Notes under the pieces: model-generated
What the model saw: only the letters and a program-made list of their open reading frames with translations
What the model was told of the DNA's origin: nothing
Databases searched by the model: none
DNA from: Ferrigenium straubiae
GTDB taxonomy: Bacteria > Pseudomonadota > Gammaproteobacteria > Burkholderiales > Gallionellaceae
Assembly: GCA_019449655.1 (NCBI GenBank)
Contig: JAHQXD010000002.1
Coordinates: 727,843-791,842 of the forward strand
Direction of reading: 5' to 3'
Length of the DNA stretch: 64,000 bases
Part shown: positions 18,335 through 26,102 of the stretch, one piece after another
Position numbering within the stretch: the stretch's first letter is position 1
How the letters are laid out: every line of letters begins with the position of its first letter
Program-made: the position numbers and the translations under genes

Positions 18335-19399
18335 TTGGAGCAGCATACCTCCATAGGCAACGCAGCAGCGGCATATGATTTCGATCCTGCGCGCGCGCAG
18401 CGAATCATTGCTACGCTCGACCTGAATGCGGATGAGAACCTGACGCGGCAGCTTCGCGCCGGTTTGCCGGGCGGGAATATGGAGGCGCTGGTCGATGCCT
18501 GCCTTGCAAAACTGGCGCGCAATCCTGATTTTGCGTCTATTGGCCGGGGCGGTTTTGGCGCAGCTTTCCGGCAGGGGTGGGTGGACTACCTGCAATGCTT
18601 TGGCCTGGGTTTCGATACTCCTGCCCATTTTTCCGGGCGCATGGCATTTTCCGCCGCCTGTGCACGCACAGGTATTCCACTCGGCCTGTTGCATCTGCAA
18701 CATGACCTGATTCTTCAGTCTGTCATCGAGCTTCTTGCGGCAAGCGGAAAGCCTGTGCAAAACCTTCAATCGCTGGCTGTTTATGTTTTGAAACTCGGTG
18801 CACTGGATGCCTATCTGGCAACCGAAGGCTACCGCGAAGCCAGGATCGACACGCTGCAGGAAGCCTTGACCGAATCGCATGAGGAAATGTCGCGCCTGCA
18901 CCATAGGGCCTCGACTGACCAGCTTACCGGTCTGACGAGCTTCAGCAGCCTGATGGAGAAACTGGATCGGCAGATCACGGAAGCTGAGGAGCGGAAACAG
19001 CCACTGTGCGTCATGATGGCCGACCTGGATTTTTTCAAGAAAGTCAACGATACCTACGGCCACATGATCGGCGATATGGTATTGCGGCATACGGCAGAGC
19101 GGATCCGGGCAGCGGTGCGCGATTTCGATATCGTGGGGCGCTTTGGCGGGGAAGAATTCACTGTCGTTCTGAAAAACACCGATGCCGGTTTGGCGAAAGC
19201 CATCGCGGAGCGTATCCGCGAAGAAATCGCCGCCACTCCCATGCATATCAAGGGAATGAACATCCGCATTACCATCAGCCTGGGCGGGGCGATGATGAAG
19301 CGGGGAGAAACCAGGGAGGCTTTGCTCAACCGCGCCGATACAGCCCTGTACGAGGCCAAGCGAACCGGACGGAATCGCGTGGTGTTTGCCGCATCGTAG
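18335..19399 (+). CDS. Diguanylate cyclase with N-terminal globin-like helical sensor
   Basis: A 354-residue protein. The all-helical N-terminus (about 15-165) resembles globin-coupled sensors (FRQGWVDYLQCFGLGFDTPAHF, TGIPLGLLHLQHDLIL), but where the proximal His is expected the sequence reads SAACARTGIP, so haem binding is doubtful. After a short coil the GGDEF domain (about 185-354) has GGEEF at 271-275 and an RDFD I-site five residues before. TTG at 18335 is taken as the start because GAGGAGG lies seven bases upstream and no ATG precedes the conserved part. The leader contains a large predicted RNA structure. A 59-bp copy of its 3' end appears at 25739-25797. Confidence 0.85.
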   Translation: MEQHTSIGNAAAAYDFDPARAQRIIATLDLNADENLTRQLRAGLPGGNMEALVDACLAKLARNPDFASIGRGGFGAAFRQGWVDYLQCFGLGFDTPAHFSGRMAFSAACARTGIPLGLLHLQHDLILQSVIELLAASGKPVQNLQSLAVYVLKLGALDAYLATEGYREARIDTLQEALTESHEEMSRLHHRASTDQLTGLTSFSSLMEKLDRQITEAEERKQPLCVMMADLDFFKKVNDTYGHMIGDMVLRHTAERIRAAVRDFDIVGRFGGEEFTVVLKNTDAGLAKAIAERIREEIAATPMHIKGMNIRITISLGGAMMKRGETREALLNRADTALYEAKRTGRNRVVFAAS

Positions 19400-19763
19400 G
19401 GCTGCCGGGCTGGGTGAAACGCGCCGTTTATATTGGTGCATCCACTTATGCGGTTGCCCCCTCCGGGGAATTGCCCCTACATGGTTTACCTTATCGACCC
19501 ATGGCCAATAAGGGCGTCTAATTGGTGTCGATGAGCGGCCACGCGGACTCTATATCCGTTCTCCAGATTCGCTAGATTCTGGTCTGTCGCAGCCTCCGCC
19601 GGGCTACTTGGTACATACGCTCGCACTTGCCGTGGAAACTCGATCACGATGCACGGCAAGACTATATGCCGGTGAGTGCGCCATATCAACCCGCTGGCCA
19701 AGTGGTAAGAGAAGCACCGTAGAAGTGGATTGTAGTTAACACTAAACCAAAAGGAGAGTGACT
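19400..19763. other. Non-coding spacer at left edge of redox cassette
   Basis: About 360 bases with no supported gene. It looks less GC-biased than flanking genes, contains several short stop-rich frames and no clear terminator. It ends with a good AAGGAG ribosome site for the next gene, so the promoter for the redox cassette should lie here, but I could not pick out a -35/-10 pair. Confidence 0.4.
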
Positions 19764-20372
19764 ATGTCCGACCATACCCCAAGCAGAACCAAGCGGAGAA
19801 AAATTGCCACCGCCGCGCTAGGTGCAAGCCTGGCCGCCATACTTCTTATTGGCGCTGGCACTGCCGCCGCCGACAAGAACCTGTACCCCGGAACCAAGGT
19901 TGGCGAGTCCATGCCAAAGGTCAAGGGAATTCCGCCGGCGCTGGCCAAAAACCTGGCAAGTTTCGATGACCTCGACTTCCGGGTCTACACCGGCCAGCAG
20001 TGGCAGGACTTCCACAAGACTCACACGCAGGACGTTGTAGTGCACTGGCCTGACGGCCACCAGACAAAAGGCCTCGAGAAGCACATCGAGGACGTGAAGT
20101 ACATGTTCACGTTCGCGCCCGACAACCGGATCAAGGAGCACCCGGTCCGGTTTGGCACTGCGGATGGCCAGTGGACGGCCGTGACCGGCTGGCTAGAGGG
20201 TACCTTCACGAAGCCGATGGTTCTTCCGGATGGCAAGGCTATTGAGCCGACCGGCAAGGCTTACCGCATCCCGATGGCGACGATAGGCCACTGGAACAAG
20301 GATGGGATCATGTTCGAGGAATTCCTTTTCTGGGACAACGGCGAGTTCATGAAGCAGATCGGGCTGCAATAA
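19764..20372 (+). CDS. Exported SnoaL-like (NTF2-fold) polyketide-cyclase family protein
   Basis: A 202-residue protein with a Lys/Arg-rich N-terminus and hydrophobic core ending in AAA (signal peptide about 1-37), so it is likely periplasmic. The mature part has the SnoaL/ester-cyclase pattern: VYTGQQWQDFHKTHTQDVVVHWPDGHQTKGLEKHIEDVKYMFTFAPDNRI and a later GTFTKP / GKAYRIPMATIGHWNKDGIMFEEFLFWDN strand set. The function is unknown beyond the fold. ATG at 19764 has AAGGAG at seven bases. It is the first gene of the redox cassette. Confidence 0.75.
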   Translation: MSDHTPSRTKRRKIATAALGASLAAILLIGAGTAAADKNLYPGTKVGESMPKVKGIPPALAKNLASFDDLDFRVYTGQQWQDFHKTHTQDVVVHWPDGHQTKGLEKHIEDVKYMFTFAPDNRIKEHPVRFGTADGQWTAVTGWLEGTFTKPMVLPDGKAIEPTGKAYRIPMATIGHWNKDGIMFEEFLFWDNGEFMKQIGLQ

Positions 20373-20461
20373 ACTGCAACAGCCAGAAGGGGCAAGCCAC
20401 TCGCACCAGTGTCACGGTTCTCCTGGCATCAATGCTCAGCTTCGAGAGGTGGATAAAGACG

Positions 20462-20767
20462 ATGACGTGGACCTACGTGATGGAAGAGGTGGCATTACCG
20501 GAGGGCGGCATGGCGCCGGTTTATCCGCTGGGGGTTAATGTCGTCATCGCGCGCGTCGGCGGAACGGTCTACGCTGTCTCGGGAAAATGCGCACACATGG
20601 CTTGTCCGTTGTTCTGCGGCTCGCTCGACGGCCATACTCTTGCCTGTCCGTGCCACGACTGGCGCTACGACATCAGGACGGGAAAATTCCTTGATGCGCC
20701 CGAGCTTGCCCTTGCTGCCTACCCCGCAAAATCCGAGGCAGGCAAACTGTTCGTCAATCTCGGCTGA
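20462..20767 (+). CDS. Rieske-type [2Fe-2S] ferredoxin, first copy
   Basis: A 101-residue soluble Rieske protein with C43-A-H45 and C62-P-C-H65 (two Cys, two His for the cluster) and extra Cys at 48, 52 and 64. Such small proteins act as electron carriers, for example to oxygenases. An ATG at 20432 would add ten residues, but no ribosome site precedes it. The start at 20462 has GAGAGG at a long distance, so the start is uncertain. Twelve bases separate its stop from the glutaredoxin gene. Confidence 0.85.
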   Translation: MTWTYVMEEVALPEGGMAPVYPLGVNVVIARVGGTVYAVSGKCAHMACPLFCGSLDGHTLACPCHDWRYDIRTGKFLDAPELALAAYPAKSEAGKLFVNLG

Positions 20768-20779
20768 AAGGAGAATGCG

Positions 20780-21031
20780 ATGACGAAGGTTTCCATGTAC
20801 ACGCTATCCACCTGCCCCTGGTGCAGAAAAACCAAGAAGTTCTTCGCTGAACGCAACATCTCGTTCGATTTCACGGATTACGATCTCGCCGACGAGGCAA
20901 CGCAGCGCAAGATCATGGTTGAGCTCGATGCCGAGGGGGCCAGCGGCTTTCCATTCGTCCGGATCGGCGATCAGGTCGTCGTAGGCTACCAGCCCGATCG
21001 CTACACTAAACTGCTGGGACTCTCCGAATGA
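20780..21031 (+). CDS. Glutaredoxin family protein
   Basis: An 83-residue thioredoxin-fold protein with dithiol active site C12-P-W-C15 (TLSTCPWCRKTKKFF) and the cis-Pro segment GFPFVRIGDQVVVGYQPDRY. AAAGGAG lies just upstream of the ATG. Its stop overlaps the start of the FTR subunit gene by four bases (ATGA). The strict pairing suggests that the FTR subunit reduces this glutaredoxin, as proposed for ferredoxin:disulfide reductase pairs in anaerobes and archaea; here that is inference. Confidence 0.92.
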   Translation: MTKVSMYTLSTCPWCRKTKKFFAERNISFDFTDYDLADEATQRKIMVELDAEGASGFPFVRIGDQVVVGYQPDRYTKLLGLSE

Positions 21032-21363
21032 ATACCGAATCCAGAAAAAAGGCACTGCGCCACTTTTTCGGCAAGGTTGTCGAGCCGATGGGCTTCAAGT
21101 TCACGCCGGACACCGAACTGGCGGAGTTTCTCCTCGATCAGGAGGTAATGCTTGAGGCCAAGCACGGCGTGCCCTTCTGTCCCTGCCAGCCGATCCGGCA
21201 CGACCGTTCTCGCGACATGCAAATCGTTTGTCCGTGCATACCGTTCCACCGCAAGCATTTCGATGCCATGAAGCGTTGCTGGTGCGGGTTATTCGTACAT
21301 CAGGACGTCACGGATCCGGACAGCTTGCCGCAAGTGCCGGCAAAGGAGATGGGCATTGAGTAA
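21028..21363 (+). CDS. Ferredoxin:thioredoxin reductase catalytic-subunit-like protein
   Basis: A 111-residue FTR beta-chain homologue with the six diagnostic Cys in three CxC pairs: C51-P-C53, C68-P-C70 and C84-W-C86 (PFCPCQP, VCPCIPF, RCWCGLF). In plant and cyanobacterial FTR these bind a [4Fe-4S] cluster and form the active-site disulfide that passes electrons from ferredoxin to thioredoxin. Spacing between the pairs is 14 and 13 here versus 16 and 8 in the plant enzyme. No variable (alpha) subunit gene lies in the window. Overlaps grx (ATGA) and the second Rieske gene (8 bases). Confidence 0.88.
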   Translation: MNTESRKKALRHFFGKVVEPMGFKFTPDTELAEFLLDQEVMLEAKHGVPFCPCQPIRHDRSRDMQIVCPCIPFHRKHFDAMKRCWCGLFVHQDVTDPDSLPQVPAKEMGIE

Positions 21364-21751
21364 CAACTTCATCCGGGCAATCAGAACCGCCGAGGTTGCG
21401 CCGGGAGGAATGAAGGCGGTCGAGTTGAATGGACGCGAGCTCGTCATCTGCAACTGCGGGGGGACTTTTTATGCGATTGGCCGGCGCTGTGGACACATGA
21501 ACGCGCCGCTCGAAATGGGGACGCTCGATGGCTCAATCCTCACCTGCGCCATGCATTGCGCCCAGTTTGACGTTACGACGGGAGAAGCGCTCGCGGGTCC
21601 CGTGCCCCCCTACTTGGGAAACGAGTCACCTCCGCCAAGGACCGCAGCTTTACTCCAGAACGTCGGTACGCTGATGCAGCACATCCGCACTGAACCCATC
21701 CGCACCTACGAGGCAAAAGTCGAATCCGAGTGGGTGCTGGTCGCGCTTTAG
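21356..21751 (+). CDS. Rieske-type [2Fe-2S] ferredoxin, second copy
   Basis: A 131-residue Rieske protein with cluster ligands C45-G-H47 and C64-A-M-H67 and a C-terminal extension of about 50 residues absent from the first copy. It starts at TTG 21356, supported by AAGGAG eight bases upstream and by overlap with the FTR gene; no ATG precedes the conserved region. With its neighbours it forms a tightly packed grx-ftr-rieske translation unit. It is a candidate electron donor for the FTR subunit or for an oxygenase encoded elsewhere. Confidence 0.85.
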   Translation: MSNNFIRAIRTAEVAPGGMKAVELNGRELVICNCGGTFYAIGRRCGHMNAPLEMGTLDGSILTCAMHCAQFDVTTGEALAGPVPPYLGNESPPPRTAALLQNVGTLMQHIRTEPIRTYEAKVESEWVLVAL

Positions 21752-21796
21752 CGCATTTGCAGGCCTGTTGAAGTCGTCACTAAAGGAGAAAACATC

Positions 21797-21826
21797 ATGC
21801 CAATGCTGGCGGTGCAGGTCGGATAA
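21797..21826 (+). other. Nine-codon open frame with good ribosome site
   Basis: AAAGGAG followed eight bases later by ATG encodes MPMLAVQVG and a stop. It is either a leader peptide for the downstream FMN reductase or the remnant of a deleted gene. Coding status is unproven. Confidence 0.25.
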
Positions 21827-21861
21827 GCAGTACTGGCACAATACTTTAACAGGAGAAAGAA

Positions 21862-22431
21862 ATGAACTCAGTGAATAAGACACGCGACGTAGCCGTGATT
21901 GTCGGCAGCCTCAGGAAGGATTCAATCAACCGAAAAGTGGCCAACGCACTCGCCGAGCTTGCGCCTGCTACGCTGAAGCTCAGCATCATCGAAATCGGGC
22001 ACTTGCCGATCTACAATCAAGACGGGGATGAGAATCCACCAGCGGAATGGGTGGCATTTCGCCAGCGCATCATGGCAGCCGACGCCGTGCTCTTCGTTAC
22101 GCCGGAGCATAACCGTTCGGTCCCTGCCGCCCTGAAGAACGCTATCGATATCGGCTCAAGGCCTTATGGCAAAAACGCATGGAGCGGCAAGCCGGGTGCG
22201 GTCGTCAGCGCGTCGCCAGGTGCCATCGGCGGGTTCGGCGCCAACCATCACCTGCGCCAGTCACTGGTGTTTCTGAACGTACCGGCGATGGCGCAGCCGG
22301 AAGCCTATCTCGGCGGTGCCGATAAGTTATTTGATGCACATGGCAAGCTAGCCAACGACGGGACGCGCAAATTTCTGCAGGATTTCCTGCAGGCGTTTGG
22401 CGCGTGGATCACGGCGAACACCAAATCATAA
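21862..22431 (+). CDS. NADPH-dependent FMN reductase family protein
   Basis: A 189-residue flavodoxin-like quinone/chromate reductase-type enzyme. It has the FMN phosphate loop VGSLRKDSINRKVA, the signature FVTPEHNRSVPAALKNAIDIGSRP and KPGAVVSASPGAIGGFGANHHLRQ, matching YieF/ChrR-type NADPH:FMN oxidoreductases. AGGAGAAAG precedes the ATG. It is transcribed with the upstream redox genes and could supply reduced flavin or detoxify quinones. The specific substrate cannot be read from sequence. Confidence 0.9.
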   Translation: MNSVNKTRDVAVIVGSLRKDSINRKVANALAELAPATLKLSIIEIGHLPIYNQDGDENPPAEWVAFRQRIMAADAVLFVTPEHNRSVPAALKNAIDIGSRPYGKNAWSGKPGAVVSASPGAIGGFGANHHLRQSLVFLNVPAMAQPEAYLGGADKLFDAHGKLANDGTRKFLQDFLQAFGAWITANTKS

Positions 22432-22473
22432 CTGCGGATTTGCGCGCGACACCGCGAGCAGAAAGGACATGTC

Positions 22474-23238
22474 ATGGACAGCCAGTTGCTGAACTATACG
22501 GGTAAAGTCGTGATGATCACCGGGGCCAGCAGCGGCATTGGACGTGCCACGGCTCTCGCCTTTGCCCGCCAGGGCGCAAAAGTCTGCATCGGCGATGTCA
22601 GCGCGGGTGCTGCGGAAACCGTCGAGCTGATCAAAAAAGAAGGTGGCGAAGCGCTTTTCGTCAAGACGGATGTCAGCCAGGTCGCGTCGGTCGAAGCGCT
22701 CGTCCAGGCCACGGTGGATGCTTTTGGCGCTTTGGACTGCGCCTTCAACAATTCCGGCATTCTGCCGCCGACCAAACCTCTGGCCGAGACGGAGGACTCC
22801 GACTTCGACAAGGTCATCGCGGTCGATCTCAAGGGCGTTTTTTTGTGCATGAAGTATGAAATCCGCCACATGCTCAAGGCCGGTGGCGGCGCAATAGTCA
22901 ATACTGCTTCCGTAGCCGGCGTCATTGGCGACCCCGGCATGTCGCCTTACGTGGCCGCCAAGCACGGCGTGATTGGCCTGACCAAAGCCGCCGCGATCGA
23001 TTACGCAACTAAAGGCATCCGCGTAAACGCGGTAGCCCCCGGCCTGGTGGAAACCCCCATGACGGCGGGCTGGCTGAAGGACCCGGCCTACCGCCAGATG
23101 GTCATCGGCAACAGCCCCCTCGGTCGTCCGGCACGCCCGGAGGAAATAGCCGGAATGGTGCTGTTTCTCTGCTCGCCTTCAGCCAGTTTCGCCACTGGGG
23201 GTGTGTATATGGTGGATGGAGGCCAGTCAGCCCATTAA
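22474..23238 (+). CDS. Short-chain dehydrogenase/reductase, first copy
   Basis: A 254-residue classical SDR with the NAD(P) motif TGASSGIG, NNSG, catalytic Ser in NTASVAG, YVAAK (Tyr/Lys) and the PGLVETPM segment. GDVS after the second beta strand (acidic residue) suggests NAD preference. GAAAGGA precedes the ATG. It is followed 48 bases later by a second SDR, so the two may act together, for instance on alcohol/ketone pairs; substrate unknown. Confidence 0.9.
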   Translation: MDSQLLNYTGKVVMITGASSGIGRATALAFARQGAKVCIGDVSAGAAETVELIKKEGGEALFVKTDVSQVASVEALVQATVDAFGALDCAFNNSGILPPTKPLAETEDSDFDKVIAVDLKGVFLCMKYEIRHMLKAGGGAIVNTASVAGVIGDPGMSPYVAAKHGVIGLTKAAAIDYATKGIRVNAVAPGLVETPMTAGWLKDPAYRQMVIGNSPLGRPARPEEIAGMVLFLCSPSASFATGGVYMVDGGQSAH

Positions 23239-23286
23239 ACCTGATAGCCGCCACGGTGGAACTTCGACTTGATATAGGAGACGATT

Positions 23287-24048
23287 ATGGCACAGCGCGC
23301 ATTAGTAACAGCCGGCGCGTCCGGCATCGGGAAAGAAATTGCGAGAGCCTACGCGGCGAACGGCGCCAAAGTCTGCGTTTGCGACATCGATGCGAAGGCG
23401 CTGGATACGGCGGCGAAGGATATTCCAGGCCTGAAGACCATCGTCTGCGACGTGTCAAAACGTGATGACATCGAACGCATGGTCGCCGCTTCCGTCGAGG
23501 CGCTGGGCGGGCTCGATGTGCTGGTGAACAACGCCGGCATCGCAGGGCCAACGGCGCCCGTTGAGGACTCTGACCCCGATCAATGGGAGGCGGTGATGAC
23601 CGTCGATGTCATTGGGACGTTTCACGTCACACGCCATTGCATTCCACACCTGAAAAAATCCGCCTCCGGAAGCATCGTCGTGATGTCGTCGGTCGGCGGA
23701 CGCTTCGGCTATCCGAACCGCAGCGCATACTGCACGGCGAAGATGGGGCTGATCGGTTTCGCCAAAACGCTTTCGCGCGAATTGGGTCAGTACAATATTC
23801 GCGTCAACGCCATCGCGCCGGGAGCCGTCGGCGGTGGCCGCATCGAACGCGTTCTTCAGGGCCGCGCCGCCGCGGAACACAAAACGCTGGAAGAAGTCAG
23901 GGCGGCCGCGATGAGCGTCCAGTCGCTGAAACGTTTTGTCGATCCCGGGGACATTGCCGCGCTGATCCTGTTCCTGACATCGGAAGCGGGAAAGTCAATC
24001 TCCGGCCAAGTACTGCCCATCGACAACGACGCACAGACTTCCGCATAA
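23287..24048 (+). CDS. Short-chain dehydrogenase/reductase, second copy
   Basis: A 253-residue SDR, clearly different from the preceding one. It has TAGASGIG, CDID (acidic, NAD-type), NNAG, MSSVGG, catalytic YCTAK and the APGAVGG segment. An insert RIERVLQGRAAAEHKTLEEVRAAA in the substrate loop resembles 3-oxoacyl/polyol dehydrogenase subfamilies. GGAG lies upstream of the ATG. It is the last gene of the redox cassette; the region beyond is a duplicated antiporter 5' end. Confidence 0.9.
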   Translation: MAQRALVTAGASGIGKEIARAYAANGAKVCVCDIDAKALDTAAKDIPGLKTIVCDVSKRDDIERMVAASVEALGGLDVLVNNAGIAGPTAPVEDSDPDQWEAVMTVDVIGTFHVTRHCIPHLKKSASGSIVVMSSVGGRFGYPNRSAYCTAKMGLIGFAKTLSRELGQYNIRVNAIAPGAVGGGRIERVLQGRAAAEHKTLEEVRAAAMSVQSLKRFVDPGDIAALILFLTSEAGKSISGQVLPIDNDAQTSA

Positions 24049-24123
24049 TTCACTCGGCGGCAAACAAACCGAATTAGCATCGGCAGCGCACGGCAGGGGG
24101 CAGGTCAGGTAATTACCCCGCCG

Positions 24124-24294
24124 CTGGCATATAATTCATCCATAATACGAAATTTCATCGCCATGCCGATAAAACCACCCGCGCGTCCGGAACATCCATT
24201 CGCCGGACGGGCTCGCTAAAGATGCCGGGGTTACCGCCGATCCCTCCCGATTTTGTTTGGCCGTTCGCGCCGGCGCCCGCATGGATAGCTGGCG
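24124..24294. repeat. Truncated duplicate of the antiporter 5' region (copy 1)
   Basis: 171 bases closely matching 25931-26102, which is the promoter region and first ~24 codons of the cation/proton antiporter gene. Shared features include ctggcatataat, gaaatttcatcgccatgccg, ccattcgccggacgg and gatagctggcg. In this copy the reading frame (MPGLPPIPPDF...) leaves the antiporter sequence just after WIAG and stops, so it is a non-functional 5' remnant. The CorC-type gene lies between the two copies. The TATAAT at 24130-24135 may still serve as a promoter for that gene. Confidence 0.85.
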
Positions 24295-24348
24295 TGGTTG
24301 CGACACACCACCGAGTGTAATCTTGGCTATTCCTCTTGGAACCGTCGA

Positions 24349-25689
24349 ATGAGTGCGCTTGCAATCCTTGTTCTGCTCATCCTGATCTGCGGATTTTTTG
24401 CCCTCGCCGAAATGGCGCTGGCAGCTTCGAGGCGTTCCCGCCTGCAGCTGTTGGCCGATGCGGGCAACCACTCGGCAGCGAGCGCGCTACGTATCAAGTC
24501 CATGCCGTCGCGCTTCATCGCCGCCACGCAAACGGGGCTGACGGCATCAAGCCTGCTGGCCGGTATTTTCGGCGAGAACGCCCTGGCCGGTCACATCGAA
24601 CATTTCATCGAGACATCGCTGCCGCTATTGAACGCCGTTCGCGCCGAGGTGGCGATCACGACGACGGTGGTGGTGGTCACTGCGTTCGCTATCGTCTTTG
24701 GCGAAATCGTGCCCAAGCGCATTGCGCTCGCCTATCCGGAAAAGGTGGCCAGCCTGGTTGCGCCGTTCATGCACTTCTTCATTCGCGTGCTGTCGCCGGC
24801 TATTCGCCTGCTGTCGTGGTCGGCGGACATGGTGCTCAAACTGTTGCCTTTCAGGTCTGCGCCGGAAGTCACCGGCGTAGAAGACATACTGGCTGCGCTT
24901 GACGAGGGCGAGCGGTCCGGCGCCATCGCTCCCGAGGAAAAGCACCTTCTCGGCAACGTTTTTCTGCTGGAAGGCCGGCATGTCGCGGCGGTGATGACGC
25001 CGCTCAAGGATGTGGCCTTCATCGATCTCGATCGCTCGCATAACGAGAATCTTCACGTTCTGCGCGGCTCGCCGCATGGCCGCTATCCTGTCTGCAGGGG
25101 CAGCATGCAACAGGTCATCGGCTTGGCCGAAAGCCGCACGCTACTGCGCGAAGCCCTTTCAGGCGAGTTGAGTTTTGCCAAGCTGCAGATGACCCCGCCG
25201 CTCTATGTGCCGATGGCGCTGACGCTGATGGAGTTGCTGAGGGCATTTCGCGAACACAACACGGACTTTGCCCTGGTGGTCAACGAATTCGGTGCGACCG
25301 AGGGGGTTGTCACCATCAGCGACCTGTTCCAGACCATGGCCGGCAACATGATGCCGGGTGCGGACGATCCGGCACTGGCGCTGGCCGTGCAGCGCGAGGA
25401 CGGGTCCTGGCTGCTCGACGGCTTGCTGCCTATTGACGAGTTGCAGGACAAACTCGGGATCGCTGGGCTTGGCGACGAGGCGCAGGGGCTCTACCATACG
25501 GTGGGTGGGTTTGTGGTCGCGCACATGGGCAAGATACCCAAACGCGCGGAAAAGTTCAGCTATGGCGATTGGCAGTTTGAGGTTGTGGATATGGATCACA
25601 ACCGGGTCGATGAGGTGCTCGCTACTTGCACAACCGCGCTCCCCGGCAACAATGGCGCTCGATCAACCCAAACAATCCAAGAGAGTTGA
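24349..25689 (+). CDS. CNNM/CorC-type (HlyC family) membrane protein with CBS pair
   Basis: A 446-residue protein. A DUF21 membrane domain (about 1-190) has the FFALAEMALAASRRSRLQLL signature and FGEIVPKRIAL. Two CBS motifs follow (about 205-335; MTPLKDVAFIDLDRS, FALVVNEFGATEGVVTISDLF), then a CorC_HlyC C-terminal domain (about 350-430). The family is linked to Mg2+/Co2+ efflux or membrane transport; bacterial roles vary. It sits between two copies of the antiporter 5' region, so it looks inserted into this locus. Confidence 0.88.
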   Translation: MSALAILVLLILICGFFALAEMALAASRRSRLQLLADAGNHSAASALRIKSMPSRFIAATQTGLTASSLLAGIFGENALAGHIEHFIETSLPLLNAVRAEVAITTTVVVVTAFAIVFGEIVPKRIALAYPEKVASLVAPFMHFFIRVLSPAIRLLSWSADMVLKLLPFRSAPEVTGVEDILAALDEGERSGAIAPEEKHLLGNVFLLEGRHVAAVMTPLKDVAFIDLDRSHNENLHVLRGSPHGRYPVCRGSMQQVIGLAESRTLLREALSGELSFAKLQMTPPLYVPMALTLMELLRAFREHNTDFALVVNEFGATEGVVTISDLFQTMAGNMMPGADDPALALAVQREDGSWLLDGLLPIDELQDKLGIAGLGDEAQGLYHTVGGFVVAHMGKIPKRAEKFSYGDWQFEVVDMDHNRVDEVLATCTTALPGNNGARSTQTIQES

Positions 25690-25693
25690 GCGA

Positions 25694-25840
25694 ATGCCGC
25701 ATGACATCAGCCTGATTACCACGATAGGCTCAACCGCTGCCGATGCAGCCCTATACGAGGCCAGGCAAACTGGACGGAATCGCGTGGTGTTTGCCGCCTT
25801 CAGACTGCCGGGAGCCGGACTGGACACCGAAGCTGCCTAG
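25694..25840 (+). pseudogene. Chimeric 48-codon fragment: ybaL 5' end joined to GGDEF gene 3' end
   Basis: The first 33 bases (25694-25726; MPHDISLITTI) copy the start of the Kef-type gene at 28518. Bases 25739-25797 copy the last part of the GGDEF gene at 19334-19392 (59 bases, five mismatches by hand count: LYEARQTGRNRVVFAA). A unique tail follows. This is the footprint of recombination between two distant genes of the island and is unlikely to make a functional protein. Confidence 0.75.
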
Positions 25841-25930
25841 AGAGACTTGCCCTTCGCCGGACTGACATCCAGCGGAATACTTGCTGCCGCACGCGCTGGC
25901 CGTCGCGCTGTGCGGGTAGCCGCCCTGCCA

Positions 25931-26102
25931 CTGGCATATAATCTATCCATGACACGAAATTTCATCGCCATGCCGATAAAGCCACACTCACGTCCGGATC
26001 ATCCATTCGCCGGACGGACTCGCTAAAAGATGCCGGGGTTACTGCCGATCCCTCCCGATCTTGCATGGCCGTTCGCGCTCGCGCTCGCATGGATAGCTGG
26101 CG
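25931..26102. repeat. Antiporter 5' region, intact copy of the duplicated segment
   Basis: The 172-base partner of 24124-24294, differing by one single-base indel and scattered substitutions. It contains ctggcatataat (TATAAT at 25937-25942, a possible -10 box without a clear -35) and the start of the functional antiporter gene at 26030. Confidence 0.8.
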
